A stretch of 64,000 nucleotides of DNA. Origin: Nannocystis exedens. Lineage in GTDB: Bacteria; Myxococcota_A; Polyangia; Nannocystales; Nannocystaceae. Positions 37,879 to 47,162 of this stretch are shown here, piece by piece. The stretch's first letter is position 1; every line of letters starts with the position of its first letter. The stretch spans positions 8,446,001-8,510,000 of the forward strand of contig NZ_NETK01000001.1 of assembly GCF_002343915.1 (NCBI RefSeq), given 5' to 3'. Position numbers and translations under genes: made by a program. The notes beneath the pieces were generated by a model that was given only the letters and a program-made list of their open reading frames with translations, was not told where the DNA came from and searched no databases.

Positions 37879-38182
37879 TTGCGAATGGGGTCAGTCGAAT
37901 CGCCGATGGCGACGCGGTCGCGCGTGACGGGCCGAATCCGGGCAACGAAGCACGCGGCGATCCGGCCGCGCCCGCCGGTAGGCTCGATCTCCGGTGAGGT
38001 CGAGGCGCGCCGGGGCGGGAGAGACGAGCGGGGCGCGAGGATCGGCTGCGTGGCGAGGAGGTGCTCGTCGCCGCGATGTCGGGCGCGGAGGTCGGCGCGG
38101 CGAGGGCGATGAAGGCCGGGCGCGAGGCGAGCGGGCGGAGCGAGAGGGTGCCCGCTCGCCTCGGCCCGTCGCGCTCCTGCAT

Positions 38183-38515
38183 CTACATGCTCTTGACCTT
38201 GGCGCAGGCGGCTTCGTCCTTGTCCTCGTTGCACATGCGCGCGCATGCGTCCTTGCCCTCGAGCTCGCAGAGGGCCACGACGACGCGGTCGTCGGCCGCG
38301 CAGGCGTCGGGATCACCCTTGCCGGCGGCGCAGGCGACCCGGCAGAGGTTGGTCGCGGTCGTGATGTGCTGGACGGCCTCGGGGCTGCGCTTGTCGCGGG
38401 CGGCCACGTAGGCGTCGGCCGCCTTGACGCACTGCTCGACGAACGCCGACTTCTTGCTGCAGCCGGCGCCCGCGACAAGCCCGAAGAGGGCCACGATGAT
38501 GAAGGTCCTATGCAT
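38183..38515 (-). CDS. Small Cys-rich lipoprotein
   Basis: A 110-residue lipoprotein (MHRTFIIVALFGLVAGAGCSKK, Cys 19). The mature part is helical and has seven further Cys (QCVKAAD, NLCRVACAAGKGDPDACAADD, LCELEGKDACARMCNEDKDEAACAK). No homologue recognised. The ATG at 38515 is 6 bases after a weak CATCGT box. It lies alone between the DUF4215 lipoprotein and the kinase. Confidence 0.7.
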   Translation of the reverse strand: MHRTFIIVALFGLVAGAGCSKKSAFVEQCVKAADAYVAARDKRSPEAVQHITTATNLCRVACAAGKGDPDACAADDRVVVALCELEGKDACARMCNEDKDEAACAKVKSM

Positions 38516-38638
38516 GCGCCGACGATGCCCCGAAGCCGGGACCGTCGTCGTCGCACACCCTACGTAGGCGCGCGCGACGGGTCGGCTCGAATTGCGTAGC
38601 GCTGTGCCGTCGGTGCCGGACGCCGCGAGCCGGGGCCG

Positions 38639-41485
38639 CTACCCGGGCGGCAGGCGGGCGAGCTCCTGCCGCAGGGCGCGCGAGCGGGCCTGCTCGCCCG
38701 GGGCGGCGGCGAGGGCCCGAACGGCGAAGTCGCGGGCGTCGTCGTGGTCGCCGGCGTCGCGGGCGGCCCGAGCGGCGAGCAGGAGGGCGAGGGCGCGGAG
38801 GTTGCCGTCGCCGGCGTCGGCGCGGGCGGCCGCTTCGAGGGCGTCAGCGCGGGCGGCCGTGAAATCGCGCAGGTCGAGCCGTGCGAGAGCACGGGTGACG
38901 AGGAAGGCGGCGAGCTGGGGGCTCTGCTCGCCGAAGACGGCGCGGCCGTGGGTCAGGGCGTCCTCGGCGGCCGCGGCGGCCTCGGCGGCCCGACCCTCGC
39001 AGAGGGCGACCTTGGCCCGGGTGTTGTCGAGGTGGGGGGTGAGCGGGTCGCCGGGGGGGAGGATCGCACGCGCCTCGGTGATGGCCTCGCGGGCGGCGTG
39101 GCAACGTCCGAGGGCCAGGAGATCGGCGGCGACGCCGTTGTGGGCGAGGGCGACCTTGGCGTGCTCACGGCCGAAGCGGGCGGTCCAGATCTCGCGGGCG
39201 CGCCGGTGGTGTTCGAGGGCGGCGGCGGGGTCGTCGAGCTTGTAGTAGGTGCCGCCGAGGTTGTTGTGGGCGAGGGCGACGAAGGGATCGTCGGCGTCGC
39301 GGGTGGCCTGGAAGTGGGCGAGGACGGTCGCGTAGAGGTCGCGCGCACGGGCGTGCTCGCCGCGGCGGTTGAGAGCGCTGGCGAGGTTGTTGCGGGCGCC
39401 GACGAGGCGCGGGCTGTCGGCGCCGAGGCGGGCCTCGCCGATGGCGATCGCCTGCTCGAGCTCGACGATGGCGTCGTCATGCCTGCCCAGCTCAATGAGA
39501 GCGGCGGCGAGGGTGGTGTGGGCGACGATCAGGTCGGGGTGGCCCGGGCCGAGGGCGCGCTGCCGCAGCTCCAGGACCTCGCGGCTGCGCCGTTCGGCGT
39601 CGGCGAAGGCCCGCTGCTCGACGTCGATGGCGGCGAGGCCGGACAGCGACCAGGCCAGCTCGGGGTGCTCGGGTGGGAAGAGGACGCGGCGCAGCGCGAG
39701 GGCGCGCTCGTAGGCGGCACGGCCGGCCGCGTAGTCGCCGCGGACGATGGCGAAGGCGCCGCTGGCGTCCCAATAGTTCGCCTCGGCCTCCGTGCCGCCG
39801 CCGGTCCGGGCGAGCGCCGCGGCGCTCAGGGTCTGCCAGAGGGCGCCGCCCTGGGCGTCGCCGCGGCTGAAACCGACGCAGTAGAGGAGAAGGCTGGCGG
39901 CAGCGAGGAGGTGGCGGTCGTCGCCGCCGGCCAGGGCGGCCGCGAAGGCGCGCCGCAGCTCCTGTTCGGCGTCGTCGTAGCGACCCTCGTCCATGAGCGC
40001 GCGGCCGAGCTGGTAGTGGGCGGCGGCGAGCACGGGCTGGTAGCTCGCGGCCTCGCCGACGTCCCGCGCAGCCTCGGCCCGGGCGCGCGCGCGCGCGGAC
40101 TGGCCGGCGCGCTGGTACGCCTCGGCCATCCGCAGGTCCTCCTCGGCGGCCAGCACGGCCTCGGCGGCGTCGGCCGGGGGCGCGGCGACGCGCGGCGGAG
40201 GCCGCCAGTCAGGGCGCAGGCAAGCCTGCGGCTGGCCGAGGCGGGCGACGGCGTCGGCGGCCCGGTCGACCACGGCGGCGTCGGCCTCGGCGAGGGCGCG
40301 AGTGAGCGCGTCGAGCTCGCCAAGAGCGTCGTCGAGGCAACGCCGGCGCGCGGCGGTGAGCGGCGAGGGGTCGGGCTCGCCGCAGAGCTGGAGGTGGGCG
40401 GCCCGCCAGGCGTCGACCCAGGCTACGAGCGCGGCCGGGGCGGTGCTCCCAGCGAGCTTGGCGTCGAGCGTAGCGGCCCGCTCCGGGCTCCAGGCGCGCG
40501 CGAGGGCGCTTTGCCCGGCGGCGCACGCGTCGACCCGCTCGGCGTCGCCGCCGTTGAGTCGGGCGAACGCGACGCCTGCGGCGAGGGCGAGGCCGAGAAG
40601 ACCGCCGGCGAGCCACGGCCAGCGGCGCGCGCCGGGGGGCCGGAGCTCGGCGAGGAGGGGCTCCATGCCCGGGAAGCGCTGGTCGGGGGCCGATGAGACG
40701 CCGCGCAGGATGGCCCGACGGGCCCGCGCCGGGACGCCGCGGCGCGCCATCCGGACCTCGAGATCGGCCGGCTCGCCGCGGAGCTCCCCGGTCAGGGCCC
40801 ACAGCAACGAGACGCAGAAGGCGAATTGATCGGCGCGGGCGTCGGGCTCGCAGCCGCGCTCGACCTCGGGGGCGACGAAGCCCGGGGTGCCGCCGGCGCT
40901 CGGCCGGTCCTCGACGAGCCCGCGCCGCGGGTCCCCCGGCGCGAGGCCGTGCCGGGTCGCCGGATCGAGCTTCGCCAGGCCGAAGTCGGTGACGCGGACG
41001 CGCCCGTCGCCGACGAGGACGTTGCCGGGCTTGAAGTCGCCGTGGACGAGGCCCTTGGCGTGGGCGGCGAGCAGGCCGCGGCCGGCGTCGACGAACACGG
41101 CGAGGATCTCCGCGGCCCCGCGCGGGCGCTGGCCGAGCCAGGCGACCAGGTCGCCGCCCTCGACCAACTCCATGGCGATGTAGACCCACTCGTCGGTGGC
41201 GCCGATGTCGTGGACGGCGGCGATGTTGGGGTGGGTGAACTGCGCCAGGACCCGGGCCTCGCGCGCGAGCTGCTGGCGATCCCGGCCCGCGGCGATCGGC
41301 AGCAGCTTGAGTGCGACGCGCCGGTCGAGGTCGGGATCGAAGGCCTCGACGACGATGCCGCCGCCGCCACGACCGACCTCCCGCAAGGTGAGGTAGCGCC
41401 CGACGACCGTGCCGCGCGCGACGGCCGGCCTGGGGTCGTGGATGGAGCCGTCGCCTCGGCTGTCGAGTTGGGTCGTCGGGCGCAT
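38639..41485 (-). CDS. Transmembrane Ser/Thr protein kinase with TPR tail
   Basis: A 948-residue Hanks-type kinase. The glycine loop GRGGGGIVV is at ~38-46, catalytic Lys in VALKLL (K60), catalytic loop HGDFKPGNVLV (148-158), DFGLAK (167-172) and APE (205-207). The usual HRD Arg is Gly, making it a non-RD kinase, which usually does not need activation-loop phosphorylation. A transmembrane helix follows at ~280-298 (WPWLAGGLLGLALAAGVAFA), then from ~400 onward tetratricopeptide-like helices (AHYQLGRALMDEGRYDDAEQELRRAF). This is the standard myxobacterial kinase-TPR architecture. It is divergent from an FHA-LuxR gene, 36 bases apart, suggesting a phospho-signalling pair. Confidence 0.92.
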   Translation of the reverse strand: MRPTTQLDSRGDGSIHDPRPAVARGTVVGRYLTLREVGRGGGGIVVEAFDPDLDRRVALKLLPIAAGRDRQQLAREARVLAQFTHPNIAAVHDIGATDEWVYIAMELVEGGDLVAWLGQRPRGAAEILAVFVDAGRGLLAAHAKGLVHGDFKPGNVLVGDGRVRVTDFGLAKLDPATRHGLAPGDPRRGLVEDRPSAGGTPGFVAPEVERGCEPDARADQFAFCVSLLWALTGELRGEPADLEVRMARRGVPARARRAILRGVSSAPDQRFPGMEPLLAELRPPGARRWPWLAGGLLGLALAAGVAFARLNGGDAERVDACAAGQSALARAWSPERAATLDAKLAGSTAPAALVAWVDAWRAAHLQLCGEPDPSPLTAARRRCLDDALGELDALTRALAEADAAVVDRAADAVARLGQPQACLRPDWRPPPRVAAPPADAAEAVLAAEEDLRMAEAYQRAGQSARARARAEAARDVGEAASYQPVLAAAHYQLGRALMDEGRYDDAEQELRRAFAAALAGGDDRHLLAAASLLLYCVGFSRGDAQGGALWQTLSAAALARTGGGTEAEANYWDASGAFAIVRGDYAAGRAAYERALALRRVLFPPEHPELAWSLSGLAAIDVEQRAFADAERRSREVLELRQRALGPGHPDLIVAHTTLAAALIELGRHDDAIVELEQAIAIGEARLGADSPRLVGARNNLASALNRRGEHARARDLYATVLAHFQATRDADDPFVALAHNNLGGTYYKLDDPAAALEHHRRAREIWTARFGREHAKVALAHNGVAADLLALGRCHAAREAITEARAILPPGDPLTPHLDNTRAKVALCEGRAAEAAAAAEDALTHGRAVFGEQSPQLAAFLVTRALARLDLRDFTAARADALEAAARADAGDGNLRALALLLAARAARDAGDHDDARDFAVRALAAAPGEQARSRALRQELARLPPG

Positions 41486-41507
41486 CGTTGGGCCGCAGCG
41501 GGCTTGC

Positions 41508-41513
41508 TAGAAT
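41508..41513 (+). promoter_or_regulatory. -10 box in front of FHA-LuxR gene
   Basis: TAGAAT, the closest match to TATAAT in this stretch, ends 8 bases before the ATG at 41522 and lies within the short divergent intergenic region next to the kinase start. Confidence 0.45.
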
Positions 41514-41521
41514 GCCGCTCG

Positions 41522-42097
41522 ATGGGCGCCGGCGACAAGACCACCCGCCACCCACCACCGAGCCGCCCGCCGAAGCCGACCCATCCCTGGCTGGTGGTGC
41601 TGCAAGGGGCGGCGGCGGGCCGTCGGGTCCGCCTCGAGCGCGCGGAGTTCCTGGTCGGCCGCGACCCGGCGGCCGACCTGGTGCTCGAAGACAGCGGGGT
41701 GTCGCGCCGCCACTTCAAGATCGTCCGCGCCGGCGACGGCATCTTCAACCTGATCGACCTCGATTCGACCAACGGCACCCACGTCAACGGCGTCCGCGTC
41801 GACCTGACGATCCTCCGCGGACAGGACCGTATCGAGGTCGGCCCGGTGGCCCGCCTGTGCTTCACCTTCGACGCCGATCCCCGCGAGGAGACGCCCCTCC
41901 CGCCGCTCGACCTCAGCCCGCGCCAGCTCGAGGTGGCCAAGCTCGTGTGTCAGGGGCTGACCAATGCCGAGATCGCGGCGACCCTCGGGATCGGCGCCCG
42001 GACGGTGACCAGCCACCTCGACCACATCTACACGCGCCTCGACATCGGCTCGCGCTCGGCGCTGGCGACGGCCCTGGCCAAGCGCGGGCTTGTGTGA
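41522..42097 (+). CDS. FHA domain-LuxR-type HTH regulator
   Basis: A 191-residue protein joining two domains. An N-terminal FHA domain (~35-105) shows FLVGRDPAADLVLEDSGVSRRHFKI and DSTNGTHVNG, which bind phosphothreonine. A C-terminal LuxR/GerE HTH (~128-190) reads LSPRQLEVAKLVCQGLTNAEIAATLGIGARTVTSHLDHIYTRL. This links a phosphoprotein signal directly to DNA binding. Because it starts beside a divergent Ser/Thr kinase gene, the kinase or one of its targets is the probable partner. The ATG at 41522 follows TAGAAT; longer frames upstream are shadows of the kinase. Confidence 0.9.
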   Translation: MGAGDKTTRHPPPSRPPKPTHPWLVVLQGAAAGRRVRLERAEFLVGRDPAADLVLEDSGVSRRHFKIVRAGDGIFNLIDLDSTNGTHVNGVRVDLTILRGQDRIEVGPVARLCFTFDADPREETPLPPLDLSPRQLEVAKLVCQGLTNAEIAATLGIGARTVTSHLDHIYTRLDIGSRSALATALAKRGLV

Positions 42098-42293
42098 CGA
42101 CCCCGCGGCTCTGCTGCCGCGAGCGGGGCGTCGATGAAGAGGACGGCGAAGCCCCGCGACAGCGCTCCGGCGAGCTGACGCCGGGAGGGCGCTGCCGCGG
42201 TGGGCGGCGCTACGCAATTCGAGCCGACCCGTCGCGCGCGCCGACGCAAGTTGGGCGACGGCGGCGGCCCGGCTTCGCGGCATCATCCGGCGC

Positions 42294-42698
42294 ATGCACA
42301 GAACCTGGCGCGCATGGAAGCAAGAATGGTGGGTCGTCGTGGCCGCGGCACTGGCAAGCTCGAGCATGGGGGCGCTCTCCGGATGTGCCCCGGGCGATTG
42401 CGAGGACGTGAAGCCGCTGATCGCCGAGGTCCGGACGGCGCTCGACAAGCTCGACACCAAGGGCGCGCTGCCGGGGGCGGAAACGCTGCACGCGGCGCTC
42501 ACGTCCACCACCGCGCCCGAGCTGAAGCTCTTGAGCGCTCGCACGCAAACACTGGTGCAGGCGCTCAAGCGGGCGCAGAAGGCCCCGACGACCGAGGCGG
42601 AGGTGGCCGAGCGCAACCGATCGGCCGACGCTCTCGGCGTCGCCGTCAAGGATTGGCAGGGCCAAGCCGCAGTCGTCGACGCGCAGCTCTGCAAGTAG
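42294..42698 (+). CDS. Small putative lipoprotein
   Basis: A 134-residue protein with an N-terminal signal (WWVVVAAALASSSMGALSGCAPG, probable lipobox Cys 31). The mature part is helical and charged (DVKPLIAEVRTALDKLDTKG...), with a coiled-coil tendency and a final Cys (QLCK). No family recognised. CATCAT lies 7 bases before the ATG at 42294. Confidence 0.6.
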   Translation: MHRTWRAWKQEWWVVVAAALASSSMGALSGCAPGDCEDVKPLIAEVRTALDKLDTKGALPGAETLHAALTSTTAPELKLLSARTQTLVQALKRAQKAPTTEAEVAERNRSADALGVAVKDWQGQAAVVDAQLCK

Positions 42699-42900
42699 TC
42701 GCCGAAGTGCGACGCAGCGGCCCCCCGACCGGGGCCGCGTGAGAGCCGCCTACGCGAACACAGGCGGCCCTGCGCTGCGGCCTCCGCCGCGAGGCCCCAG
42801 TCCATGCTGCGGCGATGAACCTTGGCCTCCCCCCGGTCGATGAGCGTCCGTCCGACGCCGCAACGCAGATCATCTGTCAAGGGTTCGAACCTGCGACGCA

Positions 42901-43362
42901 GTGGTCTCGGGCCGGTGGCACAACGCGATGATGTACCCGCTGATGCTCCACCACGGCGGGCTGGATGGCGCCCACAGCGGGCTCGCGCCGGCCCGCGACG
43001 TCGCGCGCATGAACCGGCTGGTGCTGCCGTTCTCGCAGGGCACCGACGCGGACGCGCCGCTCGCCGGTCGCTGCGCCGACGTCCCGGTCGACACCTTCGC
43101 CGCGACCGACTGCAATTCGCGGTACTTCCAGCAGGTCGCGGCGACCGAGTGCCCGGCGCGGCTCGACTACCTCATGATCCGCGACGTCGCGCGCCACGTC
43201 CGGGTCGCCGCCAGCGAGCTGGTGTACACCGAGTCGCTCGACTTCGGCGCCGCCGGCAGCTTCGAGCTGTCCGACCACTTCGGCATGAGCGCGACGCTGC
43301 ATCGATCAGCACCGAGGAATTCCCGCCGTCACCCTCGCGCGCGAAGATCCGCGTGGCCCTGA
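42901..43362 (+). pseudogene. C-terminal fragment of an endonuclease/exonuclease/phosphatase-family protein
   Basis: The frame encodes ~150 residues. ARLDYLMIRDVARHVRVAAS and FELSDHFGMSATL match the C-terminal end of the EEP fold (the final Asp-His of SDHxG), as in secreted sphingomyelinase- or DNase-like proteins. The N-terminal catalytic segments (N, E, and the first His) are absent, and I find no upstream coding continuation to 42790. The part after residue ~135 is not coding-like. A decayed gene is the best reading; a very short novel gene is possible. Neighbours give no context. Confidence 0.5.
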
Positions 43363-43460
43363 TACATGTCCCGCGCTCCGCGCGCGAGCCCATGTCGGCG
43401 GCGCGCCGCCCGAACGCCGGGGCGCTCGCCACGCCCCGGGCGCGCGCGGACGGCTCATTC

Positions 43461-44207
43461 TTACAGCTCGAAGGGCTCCCAGCCGCAGCACTCGCCCGCA
43501 GCGGCGGCGACATCGCCGTCCGGGCCGATCTTTTCACAGACCATCATCGGGTGCTCGCACTCGCCGACGACCTCGCCGTTCACCTTACAGACGCAGGTAT
43601 CGCCGGTACAGTCGACATCGCGGGAGACAACCCCGCATCGCTCGTGGTAGGTGCATGCCTTCCCCTCCACGTCGCCCTCCGCGAGCATCTCGCAGCCGCA
43701 ATCCTCCTCGATCGCCGCGAGGAGGCCCGCGCACGGTTCGGTTTCGAAGCACATGAGTTCCATGCTGGTGCACTGGAGGAACTCCGCGACCCGCTCGACA
43801 CACCCGGGGAACACGCGCGGGTCGAGCATCGCAATGTCATTTTCCAGCTCCTCGCACCACGAGACACACTCACGAACGGTCTCCTCGATCTCGCAGGCGA
43901 CCAGCTTGTCACAGGCGCTCGGGCAGAGCGACGTGTCTCCGGGGTCGCCCGTCGTGCCGTCGCCGCCGGTGCTGCCCCCGGTCGTGTCGTCGTCGGTCGT
44001 GTTGTCGCTGCCGGTGCTGCCTCCGGTCGTGCCCCCCTCGGTCGGGCTCCCCTCGGTCGGGCTCCCGTCGGTCATGCCATTCCCGGACGTGTCTCCGCCG
44101 CTCGTGCTGCTGCCTTCCGTCGCCTCGCCCTTGCCGTCGGGACAGCCCGACACGAGCGGCAGCATGAATAGACTGGAGATGATCACACCTCGTACTTGCC
44201 GTTTCAC
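43461..44207 (-). CDS. Cys-rich lipoprotein with Gly/Thr linker
   Basis: A 248-residue lipoprotein. AAGGA lies 8 bases before the GTG at 44207, which gives a compact signal peptide (MKRQVRGVIISSLFMLPLVSGC, Cys 22). Residues ~30-90 are a Gly/Thr/Ser/Asp linker with short repeats (TEGSPTEGG, TTGGSTGGD). The rest contains about 20 Cys in pairs (LCPSACDKLVAC, CVSWCEELE, CGCEMLAEG, CTGDTCVCK, GECCGWEPFEL). A surface anchor with a disulfide-rich head is likely; no family named. Longer in-frame starts at 44234 and 44255 lack a ribosome-binding site. Confidence 0.75.
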   Translation of the reverse strand: MKRQVRGVIISSLFMLPLVSGCPDGKGEATEGSSTSGGDTSGNGMTDGSPTEGSPTEGGTTGGSTGSDNTTDDDTTGGSTGGDGTTGDPGDTSLCPSACDKLVACEIEETVRECVSWCEELENDIAMLDPRVFPGCVERVAEFLQCTSMELMCFETEPCAGLLAAIEEDCGCEMLAEGDVEGKACTYHERCGVVSRDVDCTGDTCVCKVNGEVVGECEHPMMVCEKIGPDGDVAAAAGECCGWEPFEL

Positions 44208-44487
44208 CGATTTGTTCCTTGGAAAGGTCCGCATGCGCGACGAGGCGCTGAACAAGGCCCCGGCGGGGTCTATTCCACGCGGCAGTTTTTTTCGTCGACG
44301 ACCCGACGATTGCGAGCGCGGCGGCGTCGTGGTGCCGCTGAAGGGCCTCGCGCTCGGCCGCGGCGCGGCTCGGTTCGCGCGCGTGACGATCGCTCACGAG
44401 GGGATCGAGGTCCGTACAGATCGCTACCGCCGTCCACGGCGACGCGGCGAGCGAGCTGTGGCCTGGGGCGTTCGTCGCGGGTTTGCT

Positions 44488-45621
44488 TCACAGCATCGGC
44501 ATGCCGCAGGCGCGCCTGCCGATGAAGTCGTAGAGCAGGTCCGTGGTCGGCGACATCACGGTCGCGGCGTGGGCGTCGCGGAATTGGCGTTCGACGCCGA
44601 CGTCCTTGCGATAGGCCGCGCCGCCGCAGATCCGCATGACCAGCCCGGTGACCTCGGTGGCGACCTCGGCGGCGGCGGCCTTGACCTCGAGCACGCGGAG
44701 CTGGGCGTCGGGGCGGTTGCCCTCGAGGGCGGCGAGGGTGTCCTTCAGGAGGGCGCGGGCCATGTCGCGCTTGACGACGCAGCGCGCGACGAAGGCTCGG
44801 ATCGTCGGCAGGTCGGCGAGGGTCTGATCGATGTGAGCGAAGCGGGCCCGGCTCGCGTGGGCGATCGCGCCGGTCACGGCGGCGTCGACGAGGCCGACGT
44901 AGCAGGCGGCCGAGAGCACCTGAAAGTGCGGCAGGACGGTGGTCATCATGATGTCGAGGCCGCCGCCGTCGAGGCCGAGCATCGCCGATTCGTCGACGAG
45001 GACGTTGTCGGCGCGGATCGGGGCCGACGAGTTGCCGCGCAGGCCGAGGCCGTCGAACGGGCGCGGGATGCTGAGGCCCGGGGCGCTCGCGGGGACCAGC
45101 CACAAAGTGCTGAGCTCCTGGGCGGCGACGGGCTGGCTCGACCACACGTAGCTGTCGGCCTGGCCGGCGGAGGTCGACCAGCTCTTCTCGGCGTCGAGGC
45201 GGATCTTGCCGCCGACGGCCCTTGCGGTGCTGACGGGGGCCCAGAAGTGGCTGCGCGAGCCGGCCTCGGAGAAGGCGAGGGTGGTGATGTGCTCGCCGGC
45301 GGCGATGGCGGCCCGGACCGGGCGCGGACCGTGGCGCTCGATCACCGCGGTCCCACAATAATGCATACACAAGACCATGCCCGTCGATCCACACGCGCCG
45401 CCGACGAGCTCGACGACCTCGGCCGCGGCTCGCAGGCCGAGGCCGGCGCCACCCACGTCCTCGCCGCTCAAGAGGCCGAGCAGGCCCGCGGCCCCCAGGC
45501 TGCGCATGGCGGTCCGTGGAAACTCGCCGCGATCGACGTCGCAGGCGTGGGGCACGATGACCTCGTCGACGATTCGCCGCGCGCGCTGAAGATACCCGGG
45601 GTCGCTTTGCATGCCCGCCAT
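44488..45621 (-). CDS. Acyl-CoA dehydrogenase
   Basis: A 377-residue flavoprotein of the acyl-CoA dehydrogenase family. Visible segments include LGAAGLLGLLSGEDVGGAGLGLRAAAEVVELVGGACGSTGMVLCMHYC (N-terminal domain), TTLAFSEAGSRSHFWAP (FAD contact), and the C-terminal helical domain QLRVLEVKAAAAEVATEVTGLVMRICGGAAYRKDVGVERQFRDAHAATVMSPTTDLLYDFIGRRA. The catalytic Glu position is not clear from the motif, so the substrate is unknown. It would dehydrogenate an acyl-CoA with FAD. ATG 45621 (MAGMQSDPGY) begins the fold; the longer frame upstream is Arg-rich and not coding-like. Confidence 0.9.
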   Translation of the reverse strand: MAGMQSDPGYLQRARRIVDEVIVPHACDVDRGEFPRTAMRSLGAAGLLGLLSGEDVGGAGLGLRAAAEVVELVGGACGSTGMVLCMHYCGTAVIERHGPRPVRAAIAAGEHITTLAFSEAGSRSHFWAPVSTARAVGGKIRLDAEKSWSTSAGQADSYVWSSQPVAAQELSTLWLVPASAPGLSIPRPFDGLGLRGNSSAPIRADNVLVDESAMLGLDGGGLDIMMTTVLPHFQVLSAACYVGLVDAAVTGAIAHASRARFAHIDQTLADLPTIRAFVARCVVKRDMARALLKDTLAALEGNRPDAQLRVLEVKAAAAEVATEVTGLVMRICGGAAYRKDVGVERQFRDAHAATVMSPTTDLLYDFIGRRACGMPML

Positions 45622-45939
45622 CGTCTTGCGCCAGGGCCGAACGGGCAAGCCGCCGCAGCCGAGGTTGCTCGAGGTGAGGATGCCCCGAACCGTGTTATGA
45701 ATCGACGTTAGGTGTCGCGCCGCGGCGACAATGGGCGAAAATGGGGCGCAAGCGCTGCGCAGCGCGGGCGCGTTCGCAGGACGGGAGACGGACGCGGACA
45801 GGCGAACGGCGGTCAGCTTGCGCGTCGTGGTCGCGCCACGGCGGGCCGGTGGCGGACGGCGATAGGACCTCGAGGACATGTCGCCTCGGCCAGGTCGCAC
45901 GGGTCCGCGCGAGCGACGAGAATTGCGGGAGCGCCGGCG
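45622..45939. other. Intergenic region, little recognised
   Basis: 318 bases upstream of the acyl-CoA dehydrogenase. On the minus strand TAACGT and CATAAC lie around 45695-45715 and could be part of its promoter. No gene, repeat or hairpin of note. Confidence 0.35.
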
Positions 45940-46638
45940 TCAGCGTCCCTCGCCCGGCGACCCGCCGAACGCGCGCGGGGACGGCTCCGGCGGCCTCTCG
46001 GCACCCGCGAAGACGACCGGCACGGCGACCGTGACGTCGGCCCCGGGCGGGCCGGCCAGCGCGGGCGGGGTCTGGGCGAGCTGCCCCATGAGACAAGCCC
46101 CGACGCCGGGCATGCCGGGGACGTCGGACACGCCGAGCGTGAGCATCGCGCCGTCGGCGGCGTAGGTCGCCTCGACGGTGAAGGTGGCGCCGAAGTCGGA
46201 GCCGGGCGGCCAGCAGGCCTGACGCAGGGCGTCCCGCCGGGCCTCGAGGTCGGCGCGCACGGCCTCCAGGACTCTCGGCCGGGCGGCGGCGCTGGCCTCG
46301 CTGGCGGCGGCGAGGCCGGGGCCGCCGGCGACCGGCGGCTCGGGCGGCATGACGGCCGCGGGCGGACGCGCGGGCCGTTCGGCGACGGCGGTGAACGTCT
46401 GCGCGAGCGCGTCCGGCTCGCTCCGATTCGTGGCCGTTGCGCCGCCGACAGGGCCGCGCGCCGGATCGTAGTCGGCGCCGCCGACCCCGAGGGCGCGATC
46501 GTCCGCGGTCGCGGCCGTACCGGCGGCGGTCGACGCGTCGGAGGCAGGGGAGGGCGAGTCGCCGAGGACGAGCCACAGCAGGACCGCGCTGCCGCCGAGC
46601 AGCGCCGCGCTCACGAGGTAAAAGCCGCGGGTTGCCAT
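45940..46638 (-). CDS. Membrane-anchored protein of unknown function (paralogue of the next gene)
   Basis: A 232-residue protein: one N-terminal transmembrane segment (FYLVSAALLGGSAVLLWLVLG), an Ala/Pro-rich linker to ~115, then a ~100-residue domain (ALRQACWPPGSDFGATFTVEATYAADGAMLTLGVSDV ... GACLMGQLAQTPPALAG ... VTVAVPVVF). AAGGA 8 bases before the ATG at 46638 supports the start. The same layout (a Cys-Trp/Tyr pair, a beta strand with Tyr and DG/EG, a V.ACL..L helix, a final V-rich strand) recurs in the next gene. The domain resembles the C-terminal domain of AgmX/TonB-like proteins only in outline. Confidence 0.65.
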   Translation of the reverse strand: MATRGFYLVSAALLGGSAVLLWLVLGDSPSPASDASTAAGTAATADDRALGVGGADYDPARGPVGGATATNRSEPDALAQTFTAVAERPARPPAAVMPPEPPVAGGPGLAAASEASAAARPRVLEAVRADLEARRDALRQACWPPGSDFGATFTVEATYAADGAMLTLGVSDVPGMPGVGACLMGQLAQTPPALAGPPGADVTVAVPVVFAGAERPPEPSPRAFGGSPGEGR

Positions 46639-46669
46639 CCATGTTCCTTGGGACAGGTTTTTAAGGTCA

Positions 46670-47103
46670 TTAGGGGAAGGACAGGGGGAGCGTCGCCGTC
46701 ACGGTCTGGCCGGGCCGGGGGATCCGCAGCGGCGGCAGCTTGGCGAGCACGCACGCGGTGACCTCCGGCCGCGAGGCGCCGCGCGTCTCGACCGCGCCGC
46801 GGGCGATCTGCGCGCCCTCGGCGTCGAAGGTGTAGTTGAACTCGAGCCGCACGGGCGGCGGGGTCGCCTCGCCGGCCACCGCGGGGAGGTAGCAGTCCTG
46901 GCGCAGCATGCCGCGGTGATAGGCGAGGGCGTTGGCGGCGTGGCGCTCGGCGGCGCTGGGATCCATCGCGGGGGCCGGCGGGGGGCCGGGGCCGCGGGCG
47001 CGGGGACGGCCGCGGCACCGGCCGGCGCCAGGCTGCGCAGGCCGAAGAACAGGCCGAGGCCGATCAGGGCGCCGGCGAGGAGGATGGCCGTCGAGGTCGA
47101 CAA
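46670..47103 (-). pseudogene. Paralogous membrane-anchored protein with a one-base frameshift
   Basis: The N-terminal part from TTG 47103 (MSTSTAILLAGALIGLGLFFG, a transmembrane segment plus Ala/Pro linker) and the C-terminal domain (from MDPSAAERHAANALAYHRG, 46966 down to 46670) lie in different frames. Adding one base to the G6 run at 46980-46985 joins them into APAPPPAPAMDPSAAE-like sequence of ~145 residues that matches the preceding gene in layout. This may be a real frameshift or a sequencing miscall. The C-terminal domain carries QDCYLPAV, FNYTFDAEGAQIARG, TACVLAKLPPL and VTATLPL. Confidence 0.65.
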
Positions 47104-47162
47104 GTGCGAGGGAGAGTGCCGGAGCGGGCGCCCGGCTGCCAGCGGCAGCCGGGCGCGCGGTC

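Noticed and set aside
42885..42905. Possible tRNA fragment around GGGTTCGAACC
   Set aside because: The TTCGAAC loop is there, but neither strand gives a five-pair T-stem, and no acceptor or anticodon stem can be formed with surrounding bases.
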